Source: Henricia sp. BOLD:AAB3569 (lineage: Eukaryota > Echinodermata > Asteroidea > Spinulosida > Echinasteridae). Taken from it: 64,000 nt of DNA. The stretch spans positions 124,001-188,000 of the forward strand of contig JBBELK010000053.1 in assembly GCA_037783545.1 (NCBI GenBank), written 5' to 3'. Within the stretch, counting starts at the first letter, position 1. Every line of letters starts with the position of its first letter. Positions 13,864 to 26,032 of this stretch are shown one piece after another. The notes below the pieces were generated by a model. That model was not told the DNA's origin, did not search any database, and saw nothing but the letters and a program-made list of their open reading frames with translations. The position numbers and the translations under genes are program-made.

Positions 13864-13887
13864 AGTTTTTTGCTATAGATTCGACGA
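13864..13887 (+). other. Duplicated TA at the transposon target site (possible excision footprint)
   Basis: This monomer reads TTTTTTGCTATAGATTCG where all others read TTTTTGCTAGATTCG. The TA at which TE1 and TE2 are inserted is doubled at 13874-13877, and the preceding T run is one base longer. A cut-and-paste element with a 2-bp TA duplication would leave exactly such a doubled TA after precise excision. Replication slippage is the alternative. Confidence 0.5.
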
Positions 13888-16800
13888 TAACTCGGTCGGT
13901 TTAAACGGGAAATTGGTGAAATTTGCAGAACACGTTTGCGATATAGAGTTGTTTTAGCAGACAAAATTTGAAGTTTGTCTGGAAATTCGTTAAGTTCCAA
14001 AATAGCGACCACTTCAGACGCAATGTTTCCCGAAAGCGGCGTCTGTTTGTTAGAAAACTGTTCCGGCAGAGAGTTTTTCTAGATTCGACGATAACTCGGT
14101 CGGTTTAAACGGGAAATTGCTGAAATTTGCAGAACACGTTTGCGATATAGAGTTGTTTTAGCAGACAAAATTTGAAGTTTGTCTGGAAATTCGTTCAGTT
14201 GTGCCGGCAGGGTGTTTTTGCTAGCTTCGACGATAACTCGGTCGGTTTAAACGGGAAATTGCTGAAATTTGCAGAACACGTTTGGGATATAGAGTTGTTT
14301 TAGCAGACAAAATTTGAAGTTTGTCTGGACATTCCTTCAGTTCCAAAATGGCGACCACTTCAGACGCAATGTTTCCCGAAAGCGGCGTCTGTTTGTGCGA
14401 AAACTGTTCCGGCAGTGAGTTTTTGCTAGATTCGACGATAACTCGGTCGGTTTAAACGGGAAATTGGTGAAATTTGCAGAACACGTTTGCGATAGAGTTG
14501 TTTTAGCAGACAAAATTTGAAGTTTGTCTGGAAATTCGTTAAGTTCCAAAATAGCGACCACTTCAGACGCAATGTTTCCCGAAAGCGGCGTCTGCTTGTG
14601 CAAAAACTGTGCCGGCAAGGAGTTTTTGCTAGATTCGACGATAACTCGGTTGGTTTAAACGGGAAATTGCTGAAATTCGCAGAACACGTTTGGGATATAG
14701 AGTTGTTTTAGCAGACAAAATTTGAAGTTTGTCTGGACATTCCTTCAGTTCCAAAATGGCGACCACTTCAGACGCAATGTTTCCCGAAAGCGGCGTCTGT
14801 TTGTGCGAAAACTGTTCCGGCAGAGAGTTTTTGCTAGATTCGACGATAACTCGGTCGGTTTAAACGGGAAATTGCTGAAATTTGCAGAACACGTTTGCGA
14901 TATAGAGTTGTTTTAGCAGACAAAATTTGAAGTTTGTCTGGAAATTCGTTAAGTTCCAAAATAGCGACCACTTCAGACGCAATGTTTCCCGAAAGCGGCG
15001 TCTGCTTGTGCAAAAACTGTGCCGGCAAGGAGTTTTTGCTAGATTCGACGATAACTCGGTCGGTTTAAACGGGAAATTGCTGAAATTTGCAGAACACGTT
15101 TGCGATATAGAGTTGTTTTAGCAGACAAAATTTGAAGTTTGTCTGGAAATTCCTTCAGTTCCAAAATGGCGACCACTTCAGACGCAATGTTTCCCGAAAG
15201 CGGCGTCTGTTTGTGCGAAAAATGTTCCGGCAGAGAGTTTTTGCTAGATTCGACGATAACTCGGTCGGTTTAAACGGGAAATTGCTGAAATTTGCAGAAC
15301 ACGTTTGGGATATAGAGTTGTTTTAGCAGACAAAATTTGAAGTTTGTCTGGACATTCCTTCAGTTCCAAAATAGCGACCACTTCAAACGCAATGTTTCCC
15401 GAAAGCGGCGTCTGCTTGTGCGAAAACTGTGCCCGCAAGGAGTTTTTGCTAGATTCGACGATAACTCGGTCGGTTTAAACGTGAAATTGCTGAAATTTGC
15501 AGAACACGTTTGCGATATAGAGTTGTTTTAGCAGACAAAATTTGAAGTTTGTCTGGAAATTCGTTAAGTTCCAAAATAGCGACCACTTCAGACGCAATGT
15601 TTCCCGAAAGCGGCGTCTGTTTGTTAGAAAACTGTTCCGGCAGAGAGTTTTTCTAGATTCGACGATAACTCGGTCGGTTTAAACGGGAAATTGCTGAAAT
15701 TTGCAGAACACGTTTGCGATATAGAATTGTTTTAGCAGACAAAATTTGAAGTTTGTCTGGAAATTCGTTAAGTTGTGCCGGCAGGGTGTTTTTGCTAGCT
15801 TCGACGATAACTCGGTCGGTTTAAACGGGAAATTGCTGAAATTTGCAGAACACGTTTGGGATATAGAGTTGTTTTAGCAGACAAAATTTGAAGTTTGTCT
15901 GGACATTCCTTCAGTTCCAAAATGGCGACCACTTCAGACGCAATGTTTCCCGAAAGCGGCGTCTGTTTGTGCGAAAACTGTTCCGGCAGTGAGTTTTTGC
16001 TAGATTCGACGATAACTCGGTCGGTTTAAACGGGAAATTGGTGAAATTTGCAGAACACGTTTGCGATATAGAGTTGTTTTAGCAGACAAAATTTGAAGTT
16101 TGTCTGGAAATTCGTTAAGTTGTGCCGGCAGGGTGTTTTTGCTAGCTTCGACGATAACTCGGTCGGTTTAAACGGGAAATTGCTGAAATTTGCAGAACAC
16201 GTTTGGGATATAGAGTTGTTTTAGCAGACAAAATTTGAAGTTTGTCTGGACATTCCTTCAGTTCCAAAATGGCGACCACTTCAGACGCAATGTTTCCTGA
16301 AAGCGGCGTCTGTTTGTGCGAAAACTGTTCCGGCAGAGAGTTTTTGCTAGATTCGACGATAACTCGGTTGGTTTAAACGGGAAATTGCTGAAATTCGCAG
16401 AACACGTTTGGGATATAGAGTTGTTTTAGCAGACAAAATTTGAAGTTTGTCTGCATGGACATTCCTTCAGTTCCAAAATGGCGACCACTTCAGACGCAAT
16501 GTTTCCCGAAAGCGGCGTCTGTTTGTGCGAAAACTGTTCCGGCAGAGAGTTTTTGCTAGATTCGACGATAACTCGGTCGGTTTAAACGGGAAATTGCTGA
16601 AATTTGCAGAACACGTTTGCGATATAGAGTTGTTTTAGCAGACAAAATTTGAAGTTTGTCTGGAAATTCGTTAAGTTCCAAAATAGCGACCACTTCAGAC
16701 GCAATGTTTCCCGAAAGCGGCGTCTGCTTGTGCAAAAACTGTGCCGGCAAGGAGTTTTTGCTAGATTCGACGATAACTCGGTTGGTTTAAACGGGAAATT

Positions 16801-17058
16801 GCTGAAATTCGCGGAACACGTTTGGGATATAGAGTTGTTTTAGCAGACAAAATTTGAAGTTTGTCTGGACATTCCTTCAGTTCCAAAATAGCGACCACTT
16901 CAAACGCAATGTTTCCCGAAAGCGGCGTCTGCTTGTGCGAAAACTGTGCCCGCAAGGAGTTTTTGCTAGATTCGACGATAACTCGGTCGGTTTAAACGGG
17001 AAATTGCTGAAATTTGCAGAACACGTTTGCGATATAGAGTTGTTTTAGCAGACAAAAT

Positions 17059-20000
17059 TTGAAGTTTGTCTGGAAATTCCTTCAGTTCCAAAATGGCGAC
17101 CACTTCAGACGCAATGTTTCCCGAAAGCGGCGTCTGTTTGTGCGAAAAATGTTCCGGCAGAGAGTTTTTGCTAGATTCGACGATAACTCGGTCGGTTTAA
17201 ACGGGAAATTGCTGAAATTTGCAGAACACGTTTGGGATATAGAGTTGTTTTAGCAGACAAAATTTGAAGTTTGTTTGGAAATTCCTTCAGTTCCAAAATA
17301 GCGACCACTTCAGACGCAATGTTTCCCGAAAGCGGCGTCTGCTTGTGCAAAAACTGTGCCGGCAAGGAGTTTTTGCTAGATTCGACGATAACTCGGTCGG
17401 TTTAAACGGGAAATTGCTGAAATTTGCAGAACACGTTTGCGATATAGAGTTGTTTTAGCAGACAAAATTTGAAGTTTGTCTGGAAATTCGTTAAGTTGTG
17501 CCGGCAGGGTGTTTTTGCTAGCTTCGACGATAACTCGGTCGGTTTAAACGGGAAATTGCTGAAATTTGCAGAACACGTTTGGGATATAGAGTTGTTTTAG
17601 CAGACAAAATTTGAAGTTTGTCTGGACATTCCTTCAGTTCCAAAATGGCGACCACTTCAGACGCAATGTTTCCCGAAAGCGGCGTCTGTTTGTGCGAAAA
17701 CTGTTCCGGCAGAGAGTTTTTGCTAGATTCGACGATAACTCGGTCGGTTTAAACGGGAAATTGCTGAAATTTGCAGAACACGTTTGGGATATAGAGTTGT
17801 TTTAGCAGACAAAATTTGAAGTTTGTCTGGAAATTCGTTAAGTTCCAAAATAGCGACCACTTCAGACGCAATGTTTCCCGAAAGCGGCGTCTGCTTGTGC
17901 AAAAACTGTGCCGGCAAGGAGTTTTTGCTAGATTCGACGATAACTCGGTCGGTTTAAACGGGAAATTGCTGAAATTTGCAGAACACGTTTGCGATATAGA
18001 GTTGTTTTAGCAGACAAAATTTGAAGTTTGTCTGGAAATTCCTTCAGTTCCAAAATGGCGACCACTTCAGACGCAATGTTTCCCGAAAGCGGCGTCTGTT
18101 TGTGCGAAAAATGTTCCGGCAGAGAGTTTTTGCTAGATTCGACGATAACTCGGTCGGTTTAAACGGGAAATTGCTGAAATTTGCAGAACACGTTTGGGAT
18201 ATAGAGTTGTTTTAGCAGACAAAATTTGAAGTTTGTTTGGAAATTCCTTCAGTTCCAAAATAGCGACCACTTCAGACGCAATGTTTCCCGAAAGCGGCGT
18301 CTGCTTGTGCAAAAACTGTGCCGGCAAGGAGTTTTTGCTAGATTCGACGATAACTCGGTCGGTTTAAACGTGAAATTGCTGAAATTTGCAGAACACGTTT
18401 GCGATATAGAATTGTTTTAGCAGACAAAATTTGAAGTTTGTCTGGAAATTCGTTAAGTTGTGCCGGCAGGGTGTTTTTGCTAGCTTCGACGATAACTCGG
18501 TCGGTTTAAACGGGAAATTGCTGAAATTTGCAGAACACGTTTGGGATATAGAGTTGTTTTAGCAGACAAAATTTGAAGTTTGTCTGGACATTCCTTCAGT
18601 TCCAAAATGGCGACCACTTCAGACGCAATGTTTCCCGAAAGCGGCGTCTGTTTGTGCGAAAACTGTTCCGGCAGTGAGTTTTTGCTAGATTCGACGATAA
18701 CTCGGTCGGTTTAAACGGGAAATTGGTGAAATTTGCAGAACACGTTTGCGATATAGAGTTGTTTTAGCAGACAAAATTTGAAGTTTGTCTGGAAATTCGT
18801 TAAGTTCCAAAATAGCGACCACTTCAGACGCAATGTTTCCCGAAAGCGGCGTCTGCTTGTGCAAAAACTGTGCCGGCAAGGAGTTTTTGCTAGATTCGAC
18901 GATAACTCGGTCGGTTTAAACGGGAAATTGCTGAAATTCGCAGAACACGTTTGGGATATAGAGTTGTTTTAGCAGACAAAATTTGAAGTTTGTCTGGACA
19001 TTCCTTCAGTTCCAAAATGGCGACCACTTCAGACGCAATGTTTCCCGAAAGCGGCGTCTGTTTGTGCGAAAACTGTTCCGGCAGAGAGTTTTTGCTAGAT
19101 TCGACGATAACTCGGTTGGTTTAAACGGGAAATTGCTGAAATTCGCAGAACACGTTTGGGATATAGAGTTGTTTTAGCAGACAAAATTTGAAGTTTGTCT
19201 GCATGGACATTCCTTCAGTTCCAAAATGGCGACCACTTCAGACGCAATGTTTCCCGAAAGCGGCGTCTGTTTGTGCGAAAACTGTTCCGGCAGAGAGTTT
19301 TTGCTAGATTCGACGATAACTCGGTCGGTTTAAACGGGAAATTGCTGAAATTTGCAGAACACGTTTGCGATATAGAGTTGTTTTAGCAGACAAAATTTGA
19401 AGTTTGTCTGGAAATTCGTTAAGTTCCAAAATAGCGACCACTTCAGACGCAATGTTTCCCGAAAGCGGCGTCTGCTTGTGCAAAAACTGTGCCGGCAAGG
19501 AGTTTTTGCTAGATTCGACGATAACTCGGTTGGTTTAAACGGGAAATTGCTGAAATTCGCAGAACACGTTTGGGATATAGAGTTGTTTTAGCAGACAAAA
19601 TTTGAAGTTTGTCTGGACATTCCTTCAGTTCCAAAATGGCGACCACTTCAGACGCAATGTTTCCCGAAAGCGGCGTCTGTTTGTGCGAAAACTGTTCCGG
19701 CAGAGAGTTTTTGCTAGATTCGACGATAACTCGGTCGGTTTAAACGGGAAATTGCTGAAATTTGCAGAACACGTTTGCGATATAGAGTTGTTTTAGCAGA
19801 CAAAATTTGAAGTTTGTCTGGAAATTCGTTAAGTTCCAAAATAGCGACCACTTCAGACGCAATGTTTCCCGAAAGCGGCGTCTGCTTGTGCAAAAACTGT
19901 GCCGGCAAGGAGTTTTTGCTAGATTCGACGATAACTCGGTCGGTTTAAACGGGAAATTGCTGAAATTTGCAGAACACGTTTGCGATATAGAGTTGTTTTA

Positions 20001-23000
20001 GCAGACAAAATTTGAAGTTTGTCTGGAAATTCCTTCAGTTCCAAAATGGCGACCACTTCAGACGCAATGTTTCCCGAAAGCGGCGTCTGCTTGTGCAAAA
20101 ACTGTGCCGGCAAGGAGTTTTTGCTAGATTCGACGATAACTCGGTTGGTTTAAACGGGAAATTGCTGAAATTCGCGGAACACGTTTGGGATATAGAGTTG
20201 TTTTAGCAGACAAAATTTGAAGTTTGTCTGGACATTCCTTCAGTTCCAAAATAGCGACCACTTCAAACGCAATGTTTCCCGAAAGCGGCGTCTGCTTGTG
20301 CGAAAACTGTGCCCGCAAGGAGTTTTTGCTAGATTCGACGATAACTCGGTCGGTTTAAACGGGAAATTGCTGAAATTTGCAGAACACGTTTGCGATATAG
20401 AGTTGTTTTAGCAGACAAAATTTGAAGTTTGTCTGGAAATTCCTTCAGTTCCAAAATGGCGACCACTTCAGACGCAATGTTTCCCGAAAGCGGCGTCTGT
20501 TTGTGCGAAAAATGTTCCGGCAGAGAGTTTTTGCTAGATTCGACGATAACTCGGTCGGTTTAAACGGGAAATTGCTGAAATTTGCAGAACACGTTTGGGA
20601 TATAGAGTTGTTTTAGCAGACAAAATTTGAAGTTTGTCTGGACATTCCTTCAGTTCCAAAATAGCGACCACTTCAAACGCAATGTTTCCCGAAAGCGGCG
20701 TCTGCTTGTGCGAAAACTGTGCCCGCAAGGAGTTTTTGCTAGATTCGACGATAACTCGGTCGGTTTAAACGGGAAATTGCTGAAATTTGCAGAACACGTT
20801 TGCGATATAGAGTTGTTTTAGCAGACAAAATTTGAAGTTTGTCTGGAAATTCCTTCAGTTCCAAAATGGCGACCACTTCAGACGCAATGTTTCCCGAAAG
20901 CGGCGTCTGTTTGTGCGAAAAATGTTCCGGCAGAGAGTTTTTGCTAGATTCGACGATAACTCGGTCGGTTTAAACGGGAAATTGCTGAAATTTGCAGAAC
21001 ACGTTTGGGATATAGAGTTGTTTTAGCAGACAAAATTTGAAGTTTGTTTGGAAATTCCTTCAGTTCCAAAATAGCGACCACTTCAGACGCAATGTTTCCC
21101 GAAAGCGGCGTCTGCTTGTGCAAAAACTGTGCCGGCAAGGAGTTTTTGCTAGATTCGACGATAACTCGGTCGGTTTAAACGGGAAATTGCTGAAATTTGC
21201 AGAACACGTTTGCGATATAGAGTTGTTTTAGCAGACAAAATTTGAAGTTTGTCTGGAAATTCGTTAAGTTGTGCCGGCAGGGTGTTTTTGCTAGCTTCGA
21301 CGATAACTCGGTCGGTTTAAACGGGAAATTGCTGAAATTTGCAGAACACGTTTGGGATATAGAGTTGTTTTAGCAGACAAAATTTGAAGTTTGTCTGGAC
21401 ATTCCTTCAGTTCCAAAATGGCGACCACTTCAGACGCAATGTTTCCCGAAAGCGGCGTCTGTTTGTGCGAAAACTGTTCCGGCAGAGAGTTTTTGCTAGA
21501 TTCGACGATAACTCGGTCGGTTTAAACGGGAAATTGCTGAAATTTGCAGAACACGTTTGGGATATAGAGTTGTTTTAGCAGACAAAATTTGAAGTTTGTC
21601 TGGAAATTCGTTAAGTTCCAAAATAGCGACCACTTCAGACGCAATGTTTCCCGAAAGCGGCGTCTGCTTGTGCAAAAACTGTGCCGGCAAGGAGTTTTTG
21701 CTAGATTCGACGATAACTCGGTCGGTTTAAACGGGAAATTGCTGAAATTTGCAGAACACGTTTGCGATATAGAGTTGTTTTAGCAGACAAAATTTGAAGT
21801 TTGTCTGGAAATTCCTTCAGTTCCAAAATGGCGACCACTTCAGACGCAATGTTTCCCGAAAGCGGCGTCTGTTTGTGCGAAAAATGTTCCGGCAGAGAGT
21901 TTTTGCTAGATTCGACGATAACTCGGTCGGTTTAAACGGGAAATTGCTGAAATTTGCAGAACACGTTTGGGATATAGAGTTGTTTTAGCAGACAAAATTT
22001 GAAGTTTGTTTGGAAATTCCTTCAGTTCCAAAATAGCGACCACTTCAGACGCAATGTTTCCCGAAAGCGGCGTCTGCTTGTGCAAAAACTGTGCCGGCAA
22101 GGAGTTTTTGCTAGATTCGACGATAACTCGGTCGGTTTAAACGTGAAATTGCTGAAATTTGCAGAACACGTTTGCGATATAGAGTTGTTTTAGCAGACAA
22201 AATTTGAAGTTTGTCTGGAAATTCGTTAAGTTGTGCCGGCAGGGTGTTTTTGCTAGCTTCGACGATAACTCGGTCGGTTTAAACGGGAAATTGCTGAAAT
22301 TTGCAGAACACGTTTGGGATATAGAGTTGTTTTAGCAGACAAAATTTGAAGTTTGTCTGGACATTCCTTCAGTTCCAAAATGGCGACCACTTCAGACGCA
22401 ATGTTTCCCGAAAGCGGCGTCTGTTTGTGCGAAAACTGTTCCGGCAGTGAGTTTTTGCTAGATTCGACGATAACTCGGTCGGTTTAAACGGGAAATTGGT
22501 GAAATTTGCAGAACACGTTTGCGATATAGAGTTGTTTTAGCAGACAAAATTTGAAGTTTGTCTGGAAATTCGTTAAGTTCCAAAATAGCGACCACTTCAG
22601 ACGCAATGTTTCCCGAAAGCGGCGTCTGCTTGTGCAAAAACTGTGCCGGCAAGGAGTTTTTGCTAGATTCGACGATAACTCGGTTGGTTTAAACGGGAAA
22701 TTGCTGAAATTCGCAGAACACGTTTGGGATATAGAGTTGTTTTAGCAGACAAAATTTGAAGTTTGTCTGGACATTCCTTCAGTTCCAAAATGGCGACCAC
22801 TTCAGACGCAATGTTTCCCGAAAGCGGCGTCTGTTTGTGCGAAAACTGTTCCGGCAGAGAGTTTTTGCTAGATTCGACGATAACTCGGTTGGTTTAAACG
22901 GGAAATTGCTGAAATTCGCAGAACACGTTTGGGATATAGAGTTGTTTTAGCAGACAAAATTTGAAGTTTGTCTGCATGGACATTCCTTCAGTTCCAAAAT

Positions 23001-23784
23001 GGCGACCACTTCAGACGCAATGTTTCCCGAAAGCGGCGTCTGTTTGTGCGAAAACTGTTCCGGCAGAGAGTTTTTGCTAGATTCGACGATAACTCGGTCG
23101 GTTTAAACGGGAAATTGCTGAAATTTGCAGAACACGTTTGCGATATAGAGTTGTTTTAGCAGACAAAATTTGAAGTTTGTCTGGAAATTCGTTAAGTTCC
23201 AAAATAGCGACCACTTCAGACGCAATGTTTCCCGAAAGCGGCGTCTGCTTGTGCAAAAACTGTGCCGGCAAGGAGTTTTTGCTAGATTCGACGATAACTC
23301 GGTTGGTTTAAACGGGAAATTGCTGAAATTCGCAGAACACGTTTGGGATATAGAGTTGTTTTAGCAGACAAAATTTGAAGTTTGTCTGGACATTCCTTCA
23401 GTTCCAAAATGGCGACCACTTCAGACGCAATGTTTCCCGAAAGCGGCGTCTGTTTGTGCGAAAACTGTTCCGGCAGAGAGTTTTTGCTAGATTCGACGAT
23501 AACTCGGTCGGTTTAAACGGGAAATTGCTGAAATTTGCAGAACACGTTTGCGATATAGAGTTGTTTTAGCAGACAAAATTTGAAGTTTGTCTGGAAATTC
23601 GTTAAGTTCCAAAATAGCGACCACTTCAGACGCAATGTTTCCCGAAAGCGGCGTCTGCTTGTGCAAAAACTGTGCCGGCAAGGAGTTTTTGCTAGATTCG
23701 ACGATAACTCGGTCGGTTTAAACGGGAAATTGCTGAAATTTGCAGAACACGTTTGCGATATAGAGTTGTTTTAGCAGACAAAAT
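17059..23784 (+). repeat. 3773-bp tandem segmental duplication within array 1
   Basis: Monomer types at 17059, 17264, 17611, 17816, 18021, 18226, 18778, 18983, 19195, 19397, 19602 and 19807 recur exactly 3773 bp later, from 20832 to 23580, including the 4-bp CATG insertions at about 19200 and 22973. The copies are not identical. GATATAGAATTG near 18411 is GATATAGAGTTG in the second copy, and CGGTCGG near 18906 is CGGTTGG near 22679. The order diverges after about 20012/23785. Confidence 0.85.
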
Positions 23785-25471
23785 TTGAAGTTTGTCTGGA
23801 AATTCCTTCAGTTCCAAAATGGCGACCACTTCAGACGCAATGTTTCCCGAAAGCGGCGTCTGTTTGTGCGAAAAATGTTCCGGCAGAGAGTTTTTGCTAG
23901 ATTCGACGATAACTCGGTCGGTTTAAACGGGAAATTGCTGAAATTTGCAGAACACGTTTGGGATATAGAGTTGTTTTAGCAGACAAAATTTGAAGTTTGT
24001 TTGGAAATTCCTTCAGTTCCAAAATAGCGACCACTTCAGACGCAATGTTTCCCGAAAGCGGCGTCTGCTTGTGCAAAAACTGTGCCGGCAAGGAGTTTTT
24101 GCTAGATTCGACGATAACTCGGTCGGTTTAAACGTGAAATTGCTGAAATTTGCAGAACACGTTTGCGATATAGAGTTGTTTTAGCAGACAAAATTTGAAG
24201 TTTGTCTGGACATTCCTTCAGTTCCAAAATGGCGACCACTTCAGACGCAATGTTTCCCGAAAGCGGCGTCTGTTTGTGCGAAAACTGTTCCGGCAGTGAG
24301 TTTTTGCTAGATTCGACGATAACTCGGTCGGTTTAAACGGGAAATTGGTGAAATTTGCAGAACACGTTTGCGATATAGAGTTGTTTTAGCAGACAAAATT
24401 TGCGGCGTCTGTTTGTGCGAAAAATGTTCCGGCAGAGAGTTTTTGCTAGATTCGACGATAACTCGGTCGGTTTAAACTGGAAATTGCTGAAATTTGCAGA
24501 ACACGTTTGCGATATAGAGTTGTTTTAGCAGACAAAATTTGAAGTTTGTCTGGACATTCCTTCAGTTCCAAAATAGCGACAACTTCAAACGCAATGTTTA
24601 CCGAAAGCGGCGTCTGCTTGTGCGAAAACTGTGCCGGCAAGGAGTTTTTGCTAGATTCGACGATAACTCGGTCGGTTTAAACGGGAAATTGCTGAAATTT
24701 GCAGAACACGTTTGCGATATAGAGTTGTTTTAGCAGACAAAATTTGAAGTTTGTCTGGAAATTTGTTAAGTTCCAAAATAGCGACCACTTCGGACGCAAT
24801 GTTTCCCGAAAGCGGCGTCTGCTTGTGCAAAAACTGTGCCGGCAAGGAGTTTTTGCTAGATTCGACGATAACTCGGTTGGTTTAAACGGGAAATTGCTGA
24901 AATTCGCGGAACACGTTTGGGATATAGAGTTGTTTTAGCAGACAAAATTTGAAGTTTGTCTGGACATTCCTTCAGTTCCAAAATAGCGACCACTTTAAAC
25001 GCAATGTTTCCCGAAAGCGGCGTCTGCTTGTGCGAAAACTGTGCCCGCAAGGAGTTTTTGCTAGATTCGACGATAACTCGGTCGGTTTAAACGGGAAATT
25101 GCTGAAATTTGCAGAACACGTTTGCGATATAGAGTTGTTTTAGCAGACAAAATTTGAAGTTTGTCTGGAAATTCGTTAAGTTCCAAAATAGCGACCACTT
25201 CAGACGCAATGTTTCCCGAAAGCGGCGTCTGCTTGTGCAAAAACTGTGCCGGCAAGGAGTTTTTGCTAGATTCGACGATAACTCGGTTGGTTTAAACGGG
25301 AAATTGCTGAAATTTGCAGAACACGTTTGGGATATAGAGTTGTTTTAGCAGACAAAATTTGAAGTTTGTCTGGACATTCCTTCAGTTCCAAAATAGCGAC
25401 CACTTCAAACGCAATGTTTCCCGAAAGCGGCGTCTGCTTGTGCGAAAACTGTGCCCGCAAGGAGTTTTTGC

Positions 25472-25473
25472 TA
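25472..25473. other. Left TA target-site duplication of TE1
   Basis: Satellite TTTTTGCTA is followed directly by CACTGTAAAC. The matching TA lies at 32068-32069, and removing TE1 plus one TA restores the normal TTTTTGCTAGATTCG. Confidence 0.9.
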
Positions 25474-25624
25474 CACTGTAAACAAAACTTAGTCAAGCTA
25501 CGTAACAAAATTAGTCCAGCTGACTAGATACCTTCGTCTGTCACTTTTCTGTGATGTACGACTAGCGACTAACTTCGATGGACGTGACAAAATTCGTAAT
25601 TACCCAGAAAATATTAGTCCTGAT
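25474..25624. repeat. TE1 left terminal and subterminal region
   Basis: The terminal repeat is followed by irregular copies of a TTAGTC/GACTA word: CTTAGTCAAG, ATTAGTCCAG, CTGACTAG, CGACTAGCGACTAAC and TATTAGTCC. The right end (31800-32067) has the same words in both orientations. Such subterminal motifs are where CACTA accessory proteins bind in studied plant elements; that role here is inference. Confidence 0.6.
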
Positions 25625-25679
25625 TGGGGAGTCCCATAAAAACCGGGCCTTGACGAGAAAAGTTCGTCAGAGCTTCCCG

Positions 25680-25750
25680 TGCGCATGCGCAATGCGGTGT
25701 GACGTCACATAAAGAGCGCGAATTTAGGAGGACTCACTCCGCCATTTTGT
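25680..25750 (+). promoter_or_regulatory. Promoter of the TE1 cargo gene: NRF1, CRE and YY1-type sites
   Basis: A perfect NRF1 palindrome TGCGCATGCGCA lies at 25680-25691. A CRE TGACGTCA lies at 25700-25707. CCGCCATTTTGT at 25739-25750 is a reverse-strand YY1 motif (ACAAAATGGCGG). The trio sits 85-155 bp before an ATG with a splice donor, which is typical of TATA-less housekeeping promoters. Binding is inferred from motif matches. Confidence 0.65.
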
Positions 25751-25945
25751 CTCTCGCCAAATCTTATCTCCACCTTCGAACATCCAAGAAAAAGTAACCT
25801 ATCCTCACGCAAAATAGCATCATAATCCCAAATCATGGAACCTGTGAGCTCCAAGTTTCGGTGAGTTGCATTTTGCTTCACGTATTTCGCTGAATTGTTT
25901 TGTTGTTTTAGGAAATGTTCGCAAAGAATGCCCAGTGCACTGTGC

Positions 25946-26032
25946 TGCAACACGTACATGTATATGTACAGTACGGTAGCGTACAGTACAGTTAGTACAT
26001 GTACATGTACAGTACATGTACGTACATGTATG
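25946..26032. repeat. GTAC/TACATGTA-rich low-complexity tract
   Basis: The tract is built of ACGTACATGTA, GTACAGTAC and TACATGTAC words, so most of it is locally self-complementary. TACATGTA words are also scattered through both transposons (for example 27390, 29740, 31147 and 58813). It lies in the first intron of the TE1 gene. Confidence 0.7.

Larger units (their letters stand above)
1..25473 (+). repeat. Satellite array 1, 205-bp monomers in higher-order repeats
   Basis: Tandem head-to-tail satellite. The same landmarks recur every 205 bp: AAGTTTGTCTGG, CAATGTTTCCCGAAAGCGG, TTTTTGCTAGATTCGACG, GGTTTAAACGGGAAATTG and GATATAGAGTTGTTTTAGC. All monomers have the same orientation. Variants recur in fixed order: starts with GAAATTCGTTAAG, GACATTCCTTCAG or GAAATTCCTTCAG; AATGGCG or AATAGCG; CAGACG or CAAACG; CGGTCGG or CGGTTGG; and AAACGGG, AAACGTG or AAACTGG. 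This order makes higher-order repeats. Shortened 142-bp monomers occur near 90, 1652, 3022, 3982, 13090, 13642, 14200, 15770, 16117, 17490, 18452, 21263 and 22225. The array is cut by TE1 at 25474. It holds no gene that I can support. Confidence 0.98.

Noticed and set aside
17059..23784. Assembly artefact as the explanation of the duplicated blocks
   Set aside because: The copies differ at several bases and diverge in monomer order, though exact copy number in such an array remains uncertain.
1..25473. Hundreds of 64-residue reading frames on both strands of the satellite, one pair per monomer
   Set aside because: They start at TTG, not ATG, repeat once per 205-bp unit, overlap on opposite strands and simply reflect the lack of stops in the monomer.
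1..25473. CRISPR array
   Set aside because: Units are near-identical over their whole 205 bp with no unique spacers, and the genome is eukaryotic.
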